Assembly (NCBI GenBank): GCA_963839925.1
Contig: CAWIWV010000002.1
Location: 434,001-498,000 of the forward strand
Length of the DNA: 64,000 nucleotides
From: Bog-756 sp963839925
GTDB lineage: Bacteria; Actinomycetota; Acidimicrobiia; Acidimicrobiales; RAAP-2
Reading direction: 5' to 3'
The first letter of the stretch is position 1. The number at the start of each line of letters is the position of its first letter. Below, in pieces: positions 1 through 9,356 of this stretch. The notes under the pieces were generated by a model. That model did no database searches. It saw only the letters and a program-made list of their open reading frames with translations, and was not told where the DNA came from. A program made the translations under genes and the position numbers.

Positions 1-429
1 CAGCGGCCATCCGAGTTCGGGCTGCTCGAGCAATGAGGCGAAGAGATGGGCCTCCAGGTGGTTCACGCCGACAAGTGGCACCCCCCAGGCCAACGACAAG
101 GCCTTGGCCTCGGCCACCCCGACCAGGAGCGAGCCGATGAGACCGGGTCCGCTGGTCACCGCCACCGCGTCGATGCCACTGCCGGTCGTATCGGAGCCGG
201 CGAGCTCCAGCGCCTCGGCGACGACCGGGGTGAGCAGCTCGAGATGGGCGCGTCCCGCGAGCTCGGGCACCACCCCGCCATACCGAGCGTGGAGGTCGAT
301 CTGGCTGGAGACCACCGAGGACACGACCGTCGAACCCCCGTCCACGACCGAAGCCGCGGTCTCGTCACACGAGGTCTCGATCCCGAGGACCCGATGGACG
401 GGAAAGGAGGCGGTGGGCAGGTCGCTCAC
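1..429 (-). CDS. tsaD: tRNA N6-adenosine threonylcarbamoyltransferase TsaD, 3' part cut by window
   Basis: TsaD transfers the threonylcarbamoyl group from TC-AMP to A37 of ANN-decoding tRNAs, working with TsaB and TsaE in the cytoplasm. The 143 residues present hold the ASKHA-fold start (IETSCDET at 18-25), a glycine-rich SGPGLIGSLLVG stretch and the metal-binding HLEAH (His124, His128). The GTG at 429 gives a short N-terminal extension before the conserved VLGIETS; no better start is visible. The C-terminal half lies outside the window. It is the last visible gene of the tsaE-tsaB-rimI-tsaD run, 46 bp after rimI. Confidence 0.95.
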   Translation of the reverse strand, partial: MSDLPTASFPVHRVLGIETSCDETAASVVDGGSTVVSSVVSSQIDLHARYGGVVPELAGRAHLELLTPVVAEALELAGSDTTGSGIDAVAVTSGPGLIGSLLVGVAEAKALSLAWGVPLVGVNHLEAHLFASLLEQPELGWPL

Positions 430-475
430 GGACGGGGAGCGTAACGGCTCGGACCCCCGGCAAGGACCGGCCACT

Positions 476-991
476 TCATCGGGAGCTCACCTCGAGCTCG
501 GCCGGCAACGAATCCTCGATCGCCGCCAGGCGATCGGCATACTCGGGCGAGTCGATGTCTCGGACCCACATGATCAGGGCGTCGTCGCCGGTCACCGGGT
601 AGTAGTTGGGCCGCACCCCGACCGGCGCCATCCCGAATCGTCGGTAGAGAGCCAGCGCCGGTTCGTTCCCGACCCGGACTTCGAGCGTGAGATGTCGCAT
701 CCCGCGGTCGAGCGCGGTGGCGATCAGGTCGAGCATCAGGACGTGGCCGAACTGCTTGCCCTGCCACTGCGGGCTGACCGCGATGTTGTTGACGTGCGAC
801 TCGTCGTCGATGAACATCTGGCCGGCGAACCCGACGATGCTCCGCCCGACCCAGGCGGCTCGGTAGGCGCGGGACTTGCGTTGCTTGAGCTCCTCGACGA
901 AGAGCCGGTGGGACCACGGCTGCGGAAACACCGCTTCCTCGATCTCGAGGACACCTCGGAGGTCCTTCACCCGCATGGGGGCGACGATCAC
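476..991 (-). CDS. rimI: ribosomal protein S18-alanine N-acetyltransferase RimI (GNAT)
   Basis: A 171-residue GNAT acetyltransferase placed between tsaB and tsaD, the usual position of rimI in actinobacteria. It has the RimI-type start (EEAVFPQPWS), the acetyl-CoA-binding segment near QWQGKQFGHVL and the NEPALALYRRFG motif typical of Nα-acetyltransferases. The expected role is acetylation of the N-terminal alanine of S18, though substrates of actinobacterial RimI can be wider. Start GTG at 991 overlaps the tsaB stop as GTGA; an internal ATG at 976 is the alternative. Confidence 0.93.
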   Translation of the reverse strand: MIVAPMRVKDLRGVLEIEEAVFPQPWSHRLFVEELKQRKSRAYRAAWVGRSIVGFAGQMFIDDESHVNNIAVSPQWQGKQFGHVLMLDLIATALDRGMRHLTLEVRVGNEPALALYRRFGMAPVGVRPNYYPVTGDDALIMWVRDIDSPEYADRLAAIEDSLPAELEVSSR

Positions 992-1761
992 TTCCAAGGG
1001 GCGGTGCTCCACGCGGGGACCCGCTGCTCCCAGTTGATCCGGGCATCCGCCGGCCGCCGGTAGTCGGGGAGGAGCTCTCCCGGCGCCATCAACTGCGCCC
1101 CTTGCGCGAGCCGGAAGAGGGCGAGACGGGCCAAGACGAGCGGCGGTGGAGAGGACAGCCCGTCGGTGCGGATGTCGAGAGAGGGGTTGGATGACAACAG
1201 GTGGTGGTAGCGAACGGCACCGTCGCCCACCACGACGACCCGCCCGGCCTCGTCCGAGAGCTCGGTGAGCAACCGCACCAACTCCTCCGGATCGATGGGA
1301 TACGGGTGGTCGTTCCGAACCGACGCCGGATCGGTCGACTCGACCTGCCCGTCGCTTCGGTCGAACCGGTACCGGGCGACGAACACCTCGCCGCGGCGCG
1401 CATCGACGACCGACACGACCGGGAGCACACCGTCGGACCCGAACTGCTCGGCGGCTGCCGCCGCGAGGATGTCGAGGCTGCTCACTCCGAGCACCCCGAT
1501 CCCGAGCGCTTGGGCCAACGCCTTGCCGGTCGCGACCCCGACCCGCAGTCCGGTGAAGAGCCCGGGACCGATATCGACCGCGATCTGCTCCACGTCGCGG
1601 ACCGTGCAGCCCGAGATCGCACAGGCCTCCTCGATGGACGGCACCAACAGCTCGGCGTGCGCCCTGCCACCCTGATGGAGGCGCTCCACCTCGCCCCCTC
1701 CCGGGCGAAGAAGCGCGACTCCGACCATGTCGGTCGCCGACTCGATCGCGAGCAGGCTCAC
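988..1761 (-). CDS. tsaB: tRNA threonylcarbamoyl adenosine modification protein TsaB
   Basis: TsaB is the inactive TsaD paralogue that dimerises with TsaD and is needed for t6A synthesis. The 257-residue product begins with LLAIESATD, the short ASKHA signature of the family, followed by a GPGLFTGLRVG segment. The start is GTG at 1761, chosen because it overlaps the tsaE stop as GTGA and sits right before the conserved N-terminus; in-frame codons further upstream would run into tsaE. It lies between tsaE and rimI, so all parts of the TsaBDE complex are made from one transcript. Confidence 0.95.
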   Translation of the reverse strand: MSLLAIESATDMVGVALLRPGGGEVERLHQGGRAHAELLVPSIEEACAISGCTVRDVEQIAVDIGPGLFTGLRVGVATGKALAQALGIGVLGVSSLDILAAAAAEQFGSDGVLPVVSVVDARRGEVFVARYRFDRSDGQVESTDPASVRNDHPYPIDPEELVRLLTELSDEAGRVVVVGDGAVRYHHLLSSNPSLDIRTDGLSSPPPLVLARLALFRLAQGAQLMAPGELLPDYRRPADARINWEQRVPAWSTAPWK

Positions 1762-2312
1762 CGGGCCACACCCCAGGGGGCAAGCGCGGCTGCCAACTCG
1801 CTCCAGCGTCGGGACCAGGTCTCGTCGACCGAGCTGATCTCGATCACCCGGTGGTCGTCGTCTGCGCTCTCCTCGGGGCTGAGGCGAACCAGCAATGCTC
1901 CCGAACCCAGAACGGGCGACGCCGCGTCGCCCCACTCGACCAGTGCCACCCCACCCTCTTCCACCAGCTCGCCGAGCCCCAGGTCCACGATCTCGGCGAG
2001 GTGGTCGAGGCGGTAGACGTCGGCGTGGAAGAGCACTCGGAGCCCCCGTTGCCCGCCGAGGGAGTACTCCCTGACCAAGACGAAGGTGGGGCTGGTGATC
2101 GGCTCCTCGATCCCGAGCGCAGAACCGAAGCCCTGGGTGAAGGTGGTCTTTCCCGCACCCAGCCCTCCGGCGAGCAGGATCACGTCACCGGGTTCACACC
2201 GTCGGGCGATCTCCCCGGCGAGCTGCCGGGTCTGGTCAGCCGAACCGGTCGTCGCCATCAGGGCACCGGGTCCCTCCCCCGGCAGGACGGCGGCGTCCGC
2301 AGCTCCGCTCAC
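1758..2312 (-). CDS. tsaE: tRNA threonylcarbamoyladenosine biosynthesis ATPase TsaE
   Basis: TsaE is the P-loop ATPase of the TsaBDE t6A complex. The Walker A motif GGLGAGKTTF, the SPTFVLVREY switch region, HADVYRL and the ALVEWGD segment are all present. GTG at 2312 overlaps the stop of the upstream glycosylase gene as GTGA and gives 184 residues; the internal ATG at 2258 gives 166 residues, closer to the usual family length, so the first 18 residues are uncertain. Confidence 0.94.
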   Translation of the reverse strand: MSGAADAAVLPGEGPGALMATTGSADQTRQLAGEIARRCEPGDVILLAGGLGAGKTTFTQGFGSALGIEEPITSPTFVLVREYSLGGQRGLRVLFHADVYRLDHLAEIVDLGLGELVEEGGVALVEWGDAASPVLGSGALLVRLSPEESADDDHRVIEISSVDETWSRRWSELAAALAPWGVAR

Positions 2313-2878
2313 GTGCTCCACCCCAACAACTGCTTTGCCCGGATCAGGTCCGCCCGCATCTCGGCGACCACCACGCCCCCGGATCGAAGGGCGGCAGCGG
2401 GGTGATAGGTCGGCACCAGCTGCCAGTCCCCCTTCGGGTACGACTTCCCGCGCACCTTGGTGATGCCCTGGTCGGTCTCGAGCAGCAATTTGGTGGCGAA
2501 GTTTCCGAGGGTGACCACCACCTTCGGCGCGATCATCTCCAACTGCGACGCGAGGTAGGGCCGGCACGAAGCGATCTCGTCGGGTTTGGGGTCCCGGTTG
2601 TCCGGGGGTCGGCACTTGACCACGTTCGCGATGTAGATCTGCGACCGGTCGACCCCCAGCTCCTCTGCGATCAGCCGGTCGAGCAGCTTGCCCGAACGAC
2701 CGACGAACGGTTCGCCCTGGAGGTCCTCGTCACGACCCGGCGCTTCACCGACGAACATGAGGTCGGCAGAGGGATTGCCGACGCCGAAGACCACCTGGGT
2801 CCGCGAGCCCGACAGCGCGCACCGGGTGCAACCGGCGGCTTCGCGTGCGAGCGCTGCCAGATCGGATGCCGGTGCCAC
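2309..2878 (-). CDS. uracil-DNA glycosylase, family 4 (iron-sulfur type)
   Basis: A 189-residue family 4 uracil-DNA glycosylase, which removes uracil produced by cytosine deamination. Motif 1 reads GEAPGRDED, the C-terminal motif is HPAAAL, and four cysteines suited to a [4Fe-4S] cluster are at 17, 20, 89 and 105. High-GC genomes often carry this thermophile-type enzyme. It is translationally coupled to tsaE (GTGA overlap) and lies 81 bp after alr. Start GTG at 2878. Confidence 0.93.
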   Translation of the reverse strand: MAPASDLAALAREAAGCTRCALSGSRTQVVFGVGNPSADLMFVGEAPGRDEDLQGEPFVGRSGKLLDRLIAEELGVDRSQIYIANVVKCRPPDNRDPKPDEIASCRPYLASQLEMIAPKVVVTLGNFATKLLLETDQGITKVRGKSYPKGDWQLVPTYHPAAALRSGGVVVAEMRADLIRAKQLLGWST

Positions 2879-2959
2879 CGCCGAATGGTACTGCCCGCAG
2901 GTCCTGCATCGACTTGGCCGGCCTGCCCGATCCCCTCGTCCCGCGGGTCGAACCCCTGC

Positions 2960-4135
2960 TCACTCCGGTCGGCTGCCGGCCCGCTCCCTGACCACCCGAG
3001 GCACCCGCGGCCCGATGTCGCAGAGCACCTCGTAGCTGATGGTGCCGAGCAGCCCGGCCCACTCGTCGGCGGTGATCTCCTGGTCGCCCTGGCGTCCGAT
3101 GAAGACCACTTCGTCCCCGACCTCGACCGACCCCGGGTGCCCGCAGTCCACCACCACCTGGTCCATGGTCACCATGCCGGCGAGCGGCCGGCGGACCCCC
3201 CGGATGAGCACCTCGCCGCCCTGGTCGAAGAGACGACGCTGCACCCCGTCCGCGTAGCCGACCGGCACGGTCGCAACCGTTGATCGTTGCTCCAGCGCGC
3301 GCCGACGACCGTAGGAGGGTCGTTCACCCGCGTCGAGCTCGCGGGTGTAGGTCACCCGGGCCCGAAACGAAAGCGCGGGTGCCAACCGGTCGCCGCCGGT
3401 CAGGGAGGCGACTGCGCTCGCCATGTCCGGGGTCGGCGCCACCCCATAGACACTGATGCCGCAGCGCACCATGTCGCGCCGCGCTGCGGGGACGTTGATC
3501 GCACCGGCCGAGTTGGCAGCGTGGGTCATCGGCGGCGGGTGACCGGCCGCGGTGAGCGCGGCCGCCACCGCGTCGAACCGCTCGAGTTGGGTCGCGGTGA
3601 ACTCGCGGTCGTCGGCGGTCGCGCCCTCGGCAACCGCCAGGTGGGTCCACAGACCACCGAACCCGAGCCGGGGATTGGCTGCCGCGTCGATCGCCAGATC
3701 CAAGACCTCGGTCGGATCGGCCCCCACTCGATGCATGCCGGTGTCGACCTTCAGATGGACGCTGAGTGGCGGATGGCTCTCGCCCACCGCCGCGCTGAGA
3801 CGCTCCAGACCGCGGTGGGTGTAGACGGTCGGGACCAACCTCCGGGCGACCGCCTCTTCCATGGCGTCTTCGGGGGGTTCCGAAAGCAGCAGGATCGGCA
3901 CGTCGATCCCGGCCTCCCGGAGCGCGACCCCTTCCTCCACCAAGGCGACCGCCAGCCATTGGGCGCCACCTTCGATTGCCGCCCGCGCCACCGGGACTGC
4001 GCCGTGACCGTAACCGTCCGCCTTGACCACCGCGCAGAGCGCGGCAGGACTCGACAGGCGAACCAGAAGCGACGCGTTGTGACGCACCGCGTCGAGGTCG
4101 ATGTCCGCCCAGGCCGGACGCCAGTGATCACCCAC
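2960..4135 (-). CDS. alr: alanine racemase
   Basis: Fold-type III PLP enzyme that makes D-alanine for peptidoglycan. The PLP-binding lysine is Lys38 in AVVKADGYGHG, a SYG motif carries the likely second catalytic tyrosine, and the C-terminal domain holds PVGYADG and the MVTMDQVVVD stretch. Length is 391 residues, normal for the family. GTG at 4135 overlaps the nnr stop by 8 bp. Grouping with glmS, glmM and acpS places it in a cell-envelope precursor neighbourhood. Confidence 0.96.
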   Translation of the reverse strand: MGDHWRPAWADIDLDAVRHNASLLVRLSSPAALCAVVKADGYGHGAVPVARAAIEGGAQWLAVALVEEGVALREAGIDVPILLLSEPPEDAMEEAVARRLVPTVYTHRGLERLSAAVGESHPPLSVHLKVDTGMHRVGADPTEVLDLAIDAAANPRLGFGGLWTHLAVAEGATADDREFTATQLERFDAVAAALTAAGHPPPMTHAANSAGAINVPAARRDMVRCGISVYGVAPTPDMASAVASLTGGDRLAPALSFRARVTYTRELDAGERPSYGRRRALEQRSTVATVPVGYADGVQRRLFDQGGEVLIRGVRRPLAGMVTMDQVVVDCGHPGSVEVGDEVVFIGRQGDQEITADEWAGLLGTISYEVLCDIGPRVPRVVRERAGSRPE

Positions 4136-5555
4136 CGGCTCGCTCCGTCCGTTCGTCGGCCGACCCGTCCGCCGACAGGAGCGACGACAACACACCCGAC
4201 ACCAGGTCGGGCAGGTCGCCGGCGACCAGACCCTCGACCGGACCGGCCCGTGCCGCCCGACCGTGCACGTGGGCAGCAAGCGCTGCGGCCTCGAGAGGGG
4301 CGACCCCGCGTGCGAGCATCGCCCCGATCATGCCCGACAGAACGTCGCCGGTCCCTGCGGTCGCGAGCGCCGATGTGCCGGCGGTCGCCAAGAGTGTCCG
4401 CCCGACTGCTGCGCTCGGATCGCCATCGGCAATCGCGGTGACCGGACCCTTCAACAGCGCGACCGTGCCGGAGGACTCGGCCAACCGCCTGACCGCAGCG
4501 ATCCGGTCCACTCCCGGTTCGGCGCCGGTCAACCTCGCGTACTCGCCGTCGTGGGGGGTGAGGATGACTCGGGACCGGGCACCAGAGAGGTCGGCCGCAT
4601 CGGGACGACCGATCTCGCCGAGTGCGAACAGACCGTCTGCGTCGACCACCACCGGCACCGGTGACTCGGCGACCAGACGCCTCACCGCCGACGAGGTCGC
4701 CTCTCTGCGACCGAGCCCCGGTCCGACCAGCACCGCTTTGCAGCGGGACACCTCGTGCAGGGCCGCGTCGGCCCAGTCCTCAGCGGGCAGTTCGACACTG
4801 ACCGCCTCGGTGGTGGGAGCGTCGGACAGGTCACCGCCGGGCACGCCCAACCGCACCATCCCGGCCCCCGCTCGGTACGCAGACCGCGCACAGAGGGCGG
4901 CCGCGCCGGTCATCCCCGGGGAGCCCGCCACCACCATCACACCGGCCGACCACTTGTTGCCCCAGTGGGCACGCCGGGGAACCAGGTCGGAGACATCTCG
5001 GTCCTCGACCACCCACACCGACGCGTCGCCGACCGGAAGACCGATGTCCACCACCGACACCCGACCGGCGAGCAGGGACCCGTCACCCTGGACGAGCCCG
5101 GGCTTGAGCGCCACGAAGGTGACCGTTCGGGTCGCGGGCCACGGCGACCCCGACACCTCTCCGGTGTCGCCACGCACCCCCGACGGGATGTCGACGGCGA
5201 GCACCGGCGTGCCCGGTGACAGCGCGGGTGGGTCGTACTCGCCGCGGAACCCGGTCCCGTAGGCGGCATCGATCACCAGATCGGCTGGCCCGAGGGCCTG
5301 TGCACCGCCCGCTTCCACCACGTGGACGTTCGCCCCGCGCCGCTCGAGCACCGACGCGGCGACCCGCCCGTCGGCACCGTTGTTGCCTCGCCCTGCGACC
5401 ACGACCACTCGGCGACCGTAGGCGCCGCCGAGCATTTCCAACGCGGCTCGAGCCACCGCGTGCCCCGCGCGCTCGACCAGGACCTCGAGGGGCGTGGCCT
5501 TCTGGGCCAGCGCGTCCACCTCGTTCATCTCAGCGACGGTCAGGACCGGGAGCAT
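4128..5555 (-). CDS. nnr: bifunctional NAD(P)H-hydrate epimerase / ADP-dependent dehydratase
   Basis: Repairs hydrated NADH and NADPH. Residues 1 to about 200 are the YjeF_N epimerase domain (AGRGNNGADG, IDAAYGTGFRG); residues from about 210 to 475 are the ribokinase-like dehydratase domain with GPGLGRRE and GTGDVLSGMIGA. ATG at 5555. The gene follows acpS and overlaps alr, a common actinobacterial order. A TAGCGT hexamer at 5562-5567 lies 6 nt before the ATG and might give an extra leaderless transcript, though GAGGG next to the start could also act as a ribosome site. Confidence 0.95.
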   Translation of the reverse strand: MLPVLTVAEMNEVDALAQKATPLEVLVERAGHAVARAALEMLGGAYGRRVVVVAGRGNNGADGRVAASVLERRGANVHVVEAGGAQALGPADLVIDAAYGTGFRGEYDPPALSPGTPVLAVDIPSGVRGDTGEVSGSPWPATRTVTFVALKPGLVQGDGSLLAGRVSVVDIGLPVGDASVWVVEDRDVSDLVPRRAHWGNKWSAGVMVVAGSPGMTGAAALCARSAYRAGAGMVRLGVPGGDLSDAPTTEAVSVELPAEDWADAALHEVSRCKAVLVGPGLGRREATSSAVRRLVAESPVPVVVDADGLFALGEIGRPDAADLSGARSRVILTPHDGEYARLTGAEPGVDRIAAVRRLAESSGTVALLKGPVTAIADGDPSAAVGRTLLATAGTSALATAGTGDVLSGMIGAMLARGVAPLEAAALAAHVHGRAARAGPVEGLVAGDLPDLVSGVLSSLLSADGSADERTERAGG

Positions 5556-5564
5556 CCCTCGACG

Positions 5565-6062
5565 CTATGGCTTCGCGGCCCGGGAGGGGGGCACCGCATC
5601 GCTTCGGATGGCGCCTTCGGCCACCACGAAGGCGACCGCCACCAGCTCGGTGTGGGTGAGCGACAGGTGCCACCGCTCCACGCCTGCCTCGTCTGCGAGC
5701 GCGAGGGCCTTGCGGTGAAGGACCAGGCGTGGAGCGCCGAGACCGTGGCGAATCACTTCCACGTCGGTGAACGGGAAGGCGCCGAGTCCGACTCCGAGGG
5801 CCTTCATGGTGGCTTCCTTGGCTGCGAACCGGGTCGACATCCGCGGGATCGGGTCGGTCGCTGCGTCGATGTAGGAGCGCTCGCCTCCGGTGAAGAGCCG
5901 CCCGGCAAGGCGGGGGCGTCGCCCGAGGACCCGCCCGAACCGCTCCAGGTCCACGGCGTCGACTCCGACCCCGAGGACCGTCGCCGCAGGTGCGATCTGG
6001 GCGATCAGTTGCCGAGCGACTCCCTCGGCATCCTCGAGAGCCGCGGCGTCGGCCGGACTCAC
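5565..6062 (-). CDS. acpS: holo-[acyl-carrier-protein] synthase
   Basis: Transfers 4'-phosphopantetheine from CoA to apo-ACP. Both Mg-binding motifs of the family are visible: GVGVDAVDLERF near residues 31-42 and the FAAKEATMKALG helix near 79-90. The product is 165 residues with a roughly 30-residue N-terminal extension not typical of AcpS. The start GTG at 6062 was picked because it overlaps the glmS stop as GTGA; a later start is possible, as the conserved part begins near residue 30. Confidence 0.93.
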   Translation of the reverse strand: MSPADAAALEDAEGVARQLIAQIAPAATVLGVGVDAVDLERFGRVLGRRPRLAGRLFTGGERSYIDAATDPIPRMSTRFAAKEATMKALGVGLGAFPFTDVEVIRHGLGAPRLVLHRKALALADEAGVERWHLSLTHTELVAVAFVVAEGAIRSDAVPPSRAAKP

Positions 6063-7963
6063 TCGACGGTGACCACCTTGGCCAGGTTGCGAGGGCGGTC
6101 GACGTCGAGACCGTGCAGGCGGGCCATCGAGTAGGCGAACAGCTGCAGCGGCACCACGTCGACGATCGGAGCGAAGAGGTGGGGGACCTCGGGCACCCAG
6201 AGCACCGAGTCCGCATGGCGGGCCGTCTCTTCGTCCCCGTCGTCTGCGACCAGCACGACGCTCGCGCCGCGGCTCTTCACTTCGGCCACGTTGCTCATCA
6301 TCTTCTCCCACACCGGTGTGCGGGTGGCCACCCCGATCACCACCGTCCCGGGTTCGACCAGCGCGATCGGGCCGTGCTTGAGCTCGCCGCCCGGAAAACC
6401 TTCGGCACGGAGGTAGGAGAGCTCCTTCAACTTGAGCGCGCCCTCGAGCGCCACCGGGTAACCGACCTGGCGGCCGAGGAAGAGGAACGAGGGAGAGTCG
6501 CGATACCGGCGTGCCACCGCTTCGACGTCCGCGGCCCGTTCGACGGCGAGCGCGACCTTGTCGGGGAGCGCGTGCATCGCGTCGAACAACGCGCGGGCTT
6601 TGTCGGGGGGGAGCGTCCCACGCGCCTGGCCGAGGTAGAGGGCCAGGATCTCGAGCGCGGTGACCTGCGCCAGGTGGGTTTTGGTCGCAGCGACCCCGAC
6701 CTCTGGTCCGGCCCTGGTGTAGAGGACGGCGTCCGCCTTGCGGGTCATCGAGGAGTCCACCACGTTGGAGATCACCAGCACCTTGGCGCCCTGGCGCCGG
6801 CCCTCGACGATCGCCTCGAAGGTGTCGGCGGTCTCGCCCGACTGGCTCACCCCGATGACGAGCGTGTCGCCGTCGAGCACCGGGTCGCGGTAGCGGAACT
6901 CGCTGGCGATGTCGATCTCGACCGGAATCCTGGCCCAGTGCTCGATCGCGTACTTGGCCATCAGACCCGCGTGGTAGCTGCTGCCACACGCGACGATGAA
7001 CACCTTGTTGAACCGGCGGAACTCCTCGCCGGTGATCCGGACCTCGTCGAGCACCAGGGTTCCGTCGGGAAGCAACCGATCGAGCATGGTGTCGGCAACC
7101 GCCTTGGGCTGCTCGCGGATCTCTTTGCTCATGTAGTCGTCGAAGCCGTCCTTGCGTGCCGCCTCGAGGTCCCAGCTCACACTCAGCCGGTCCGGTTCCA
7201 CCGGCGCCCCGTCGAGGGTGGTGACGCGGATCGATCCCGGGCGCAACTCGGCGATCTGATCGTCGTCGAGCACGAAGAACTCGCGGGTGAGACCGAGGAT
7301 GGCCGGGACGTCCGATGCGAGAAACGCGCCCGACTCGCTCAGTCCGAGCAGCAGTGGCGACACCCGGCGGGCGGCAACGATGAGATCGGGCTCCTCTCCG
7401 TTGACCACTGCGACGGCGAACGCCCCACGCACCCGCCCGAGTGCGGAGCGGACCGCGCCGGCAAGCCCGCCTTCGGGGTCGCCGGCCAGACAGGACTCGA
7501 TGAGATGGACCAGCACTTCGGTGTCGGTCCCCGACTCGAACCGGTGGCCGGCTGCGGTGAGCTCGTCGGTCAGCTCGGTGTGGTTCTCGATGATCCCGTT
7601 GTGGATGAGTGCGATCCGGCCCGAGCAGTCGAGATGGGGATGGGCGTTGTCCTCGGTCGGCCCGCCGTGGGTCGCCCACCGGGTGTGTCCGATGCCGGCG
7701 GTGGCACCGCTCGGTGCACCCTCTGCCCGCTTGACCAGATCGCTGTGGGAGCGGGTCCCGTTGGCCGCCCGGGCACGCCAGACACTCCGGTCACCGGGGA
7801 CTCCGACCAGTGCCAACCCCGCCGAGTCGTAGCCGCGGTACTCGAGTCGGGCGAGTCCCTCCAGCAGGACCTCGACCACGTCCGGACTGGAACCCTCTGC
7901 GCCGAGTCCGCCCTCTTCGCCAAGTCCGTCCGCCGCGCGGGTGAAGCCGATGATCCCACACAT
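6059..7963 (-). CDS. glmS: glutamine-fructose-6-phosphate aminotransferase (isomerizing)
   Basis: Makes glucosamine-6-phosphate from fructose-6-phosphate and glutamine, the first step to UDP-GlcNAc. Cys2 of MCGIIGF is the N-terminal glutaminase nucleophile; the amidotransferase domain continues through ARLEYRGYDSAG and GHTRWATHG, and two SIS sugar-isomerase domains follow, ending in the family terminus LAKVVTVE. There is an insert of about 15 residues between the N-terminal strand and the EYRGYDS motif. The product has 634 residues. It follows glmM, the next enzyme of the pathway. Confidence 0.97.
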   Translation of the reverse strand: MCGIIGFTRAADGLGEEGGLGAEGSSPDVVEVLLEGLARLEYRGYDSAGLALVGVPGDRSVWRARAANGTRSHSDLVKRAEGAPSGATAGIGHTRWATHGGPTEDNAHPHLDCSGRIALIHNGIIENHTELTDELTAAGHRFESGTDTEVLVHLIESCLAGDPEGGLAGAVRSALGRVRGAFAVAVVNGEEPDLIVAARRVSPLLLGLSESGAFLASDVPAILGLTREFFVLDDDQIAELRPGSIRVTTLDGAPVEPDRLSVSWDLEAARKDGFDDYMSKEIREQPKAVADTMLDRLLPDGTLVLDEVRITGEEFRRFNKVFIVACGSSYHAGLMAKYAIEHWARIPVEIDIASEFRYRDPVLDGDTLVIGVSQSGETADTFEAIVEGRRQGAKVLVISNVVDSSMTRKADAVLYTRAGPEVGVAATKTHLAQVTALEILALYLGQARGTLPPDKARALFDAMHALPDKVALAVERAADVEAVARRYRDSPSFLFLGRQVGYPVALEGALKLKELSYLRAEGFPGGELKHGPIALVEPGTVVIGVATRTPVWEKMMSNVAEVKSRGASVVLVADDGDEETARHADSVLWVPEVPHLFAPIVDVVPLQLFAYSMARLHGLDVDRPRNLAKVVTVE

Positions 7964-7970
7964 GGACCAA

Positions 7971-7976
7971 AGGCTA
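7971..7976 (-). promoter_or_regulatory. candidate -10 box for leaderless glmS transcript
   Basis: TAGCCT, matching the actinobacterial TANNNT -10 pattern, ends 7 nt before the glmS ATG, so a transcript would begin at or next to the start codon. No clear -35 box. The gap between glmM and glmS is only 24 bp, so glmS may also be read from upstream. Confidence 0.35.
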
Positions 7977-7987
7977 GTGGCCGGCGC

Positions 7988-9352
7988 TCAACCGAAGGCG
8001 TTCGCGGTGTTGAGTTCGAACTCGACCAACTTGGCGAGCCGCTGGGCGATCTCCTCGGCCACGCCGTCGCCGGTCGCCTCCACCATGACTCTGACCAGGG
8101 GTTCGGTCCCACTCGGTCGGAGCAGGACCCGCCCGCCGGCACCCAGCCGCTCCTCCTCCTCGGCCACTGCCGACCACACCGCGTCAGCCCCTTCGAGTAG
8201 CCCGGTGTCGGCGACCGGCACGTTCACCAGTACCTGGGGAACGTGGTCGACCAGCCCATCCACCAGCTCGGCGAGAGGCTTGCCCTTCCTCACCACCAGG
8301 TCGGCGATGATCAGCCCGGTGAGGAGACCGTCCCCGGTCACCGCGAGCGACGGAAAGACGATGTGCCCGGACTGCTCGCCTCCGAGTGAGAACCCGTGCT
8401 CGTCGAGGGCAGCCAGGATATGGCGGTCCCCGACAGGGGTCTCTCGCACTTCGATCCCCTGCTCCTCCATCGCGAGCCGGAACCCCAGATTGGTCATCAC
8501 GGTGACCACCACGGTGTTGCCGGCCAGCAGTTCGCGTTCGGCGAGATCGAGCGCGAACAGGGCGAGCAGCTCGTCCCCGTTGATCATCCGACCGGAGGCG
8601 TCCACTGCGAGCAGGCGGTCGGCATCCCCGTCCAACGCCAGACCGAGATCAGCGCCGTGCTCGACCACCGCTTCACAGACCGTTTCCGTCGCCGTGGATC
8701 CGCATCCGGCGTTGATGTTGGTCCCATCCGGATCGCAACCGATCGCCACCACCTCGGCGCCGAGTCGCTCGTAGACCTGCGCCGCGATGGCAGAGGCCGC
8801 GCCGTTGGCGCTGTCGACGACCAGTTTGAGACCGTCGAGTCTGCGGCCCTCGAGCAACGAGTCGAGGTGCTCGACGTAGCGCTCCCCGAGGCCGTGCTCG
8901 ACGGCCAGGCTGCCGACGCTTCGACCCTCGAGCCTGCGGGGGCCCTTGGTGACCGGATCGAGGACCCGCTCCAGCTCACCTTCGATGGCCGCCTCCACCT
9001 CGGCGCCGAGCTTGAGCCCGCCGGCAGCGAACAGCTTGATGCCGTTGTCGGCGAACGGGTTGTGGGAGGCCGAGATGACTACCGCCGGGGCGTCGCGTGT
9101 CGCCGACAGCCAAGCGAGGGCAGGGGTGGGCAGCACCCCGACGTCGATCACGTCCGCTCCTTCACCGGCAAGACCGGCCGAGAGTGCCGCTTGGAGCATC
9201 GGACCGGAACGACGGGTGTCCCGACCGATCAAGAAGGTGGTGGCCGCCATGGTCCGTGCGATGGCCCGCCCGAGGGCGAGGACCAGATCGGTCGTCAGCT
9301 CGACGTTTGCGATGCCCCGGACGCCGTCGGTTCCGAACCGAAGTGTGGCCAT
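7988..9352 (-). CDS. glmM: phosphoglucosamine mutase
   Basis: Interconverts glucosamine-6-phosphate and glucosamine-1-phosphate on the way to UDP-GlcNAc. It starts with LRFGTDGVRG, carries the phosphorylated serine in ISASHNPFADNG (Ser96), the metal-binding LDGDADR loop and the C-terminal phosphate-binding RPSGTEP. Length is 454 residues, as expected. ATG at 9352 is 4 bp after the rpsI stop, so it is probably cotranscribed with rplM-rpsI. Confidence 0.97.
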   Translation of the reverse strand: MATLRFGTDGVRGIANVELTTDLVLALGRAIARTMAATTFLIGRDTRRSGPMLQAALSAGLAGEGADVIDVGVLPTPALAWLSATRDAPAVVISASHNPFADNGIKLFAAGGLKLGAEVEAAIEGELERVLDPVTKGPRRLEGRSVGSLAVEHGLGERYVEHLDSLLEGRRLDGLKLVVDSANGAASAIAAQVYERLGAEVVAIGCDPDGTNINAGCGSTATETVCEAVVEHGADLGLALDGDADRLLAVDASGRMINGDELLALFALDLAERELLAGNTVVVTVMTNLGFRLAMEEQGIEVRETPVGDRHILAALDEHGFSLGGEQSGHIVFPSLAVTGDGLLTGLIIADLVVRKGKPLAELVDGLVDHVPQVLVNVPVADTGLLEGADAVWSAVAEEEERLGAGGRVLLRPSGTEPLVRVMVEATGDGVAEEIAQRLAKLVEFELNTANAFG

Positions 9353-9356
9353 GGAC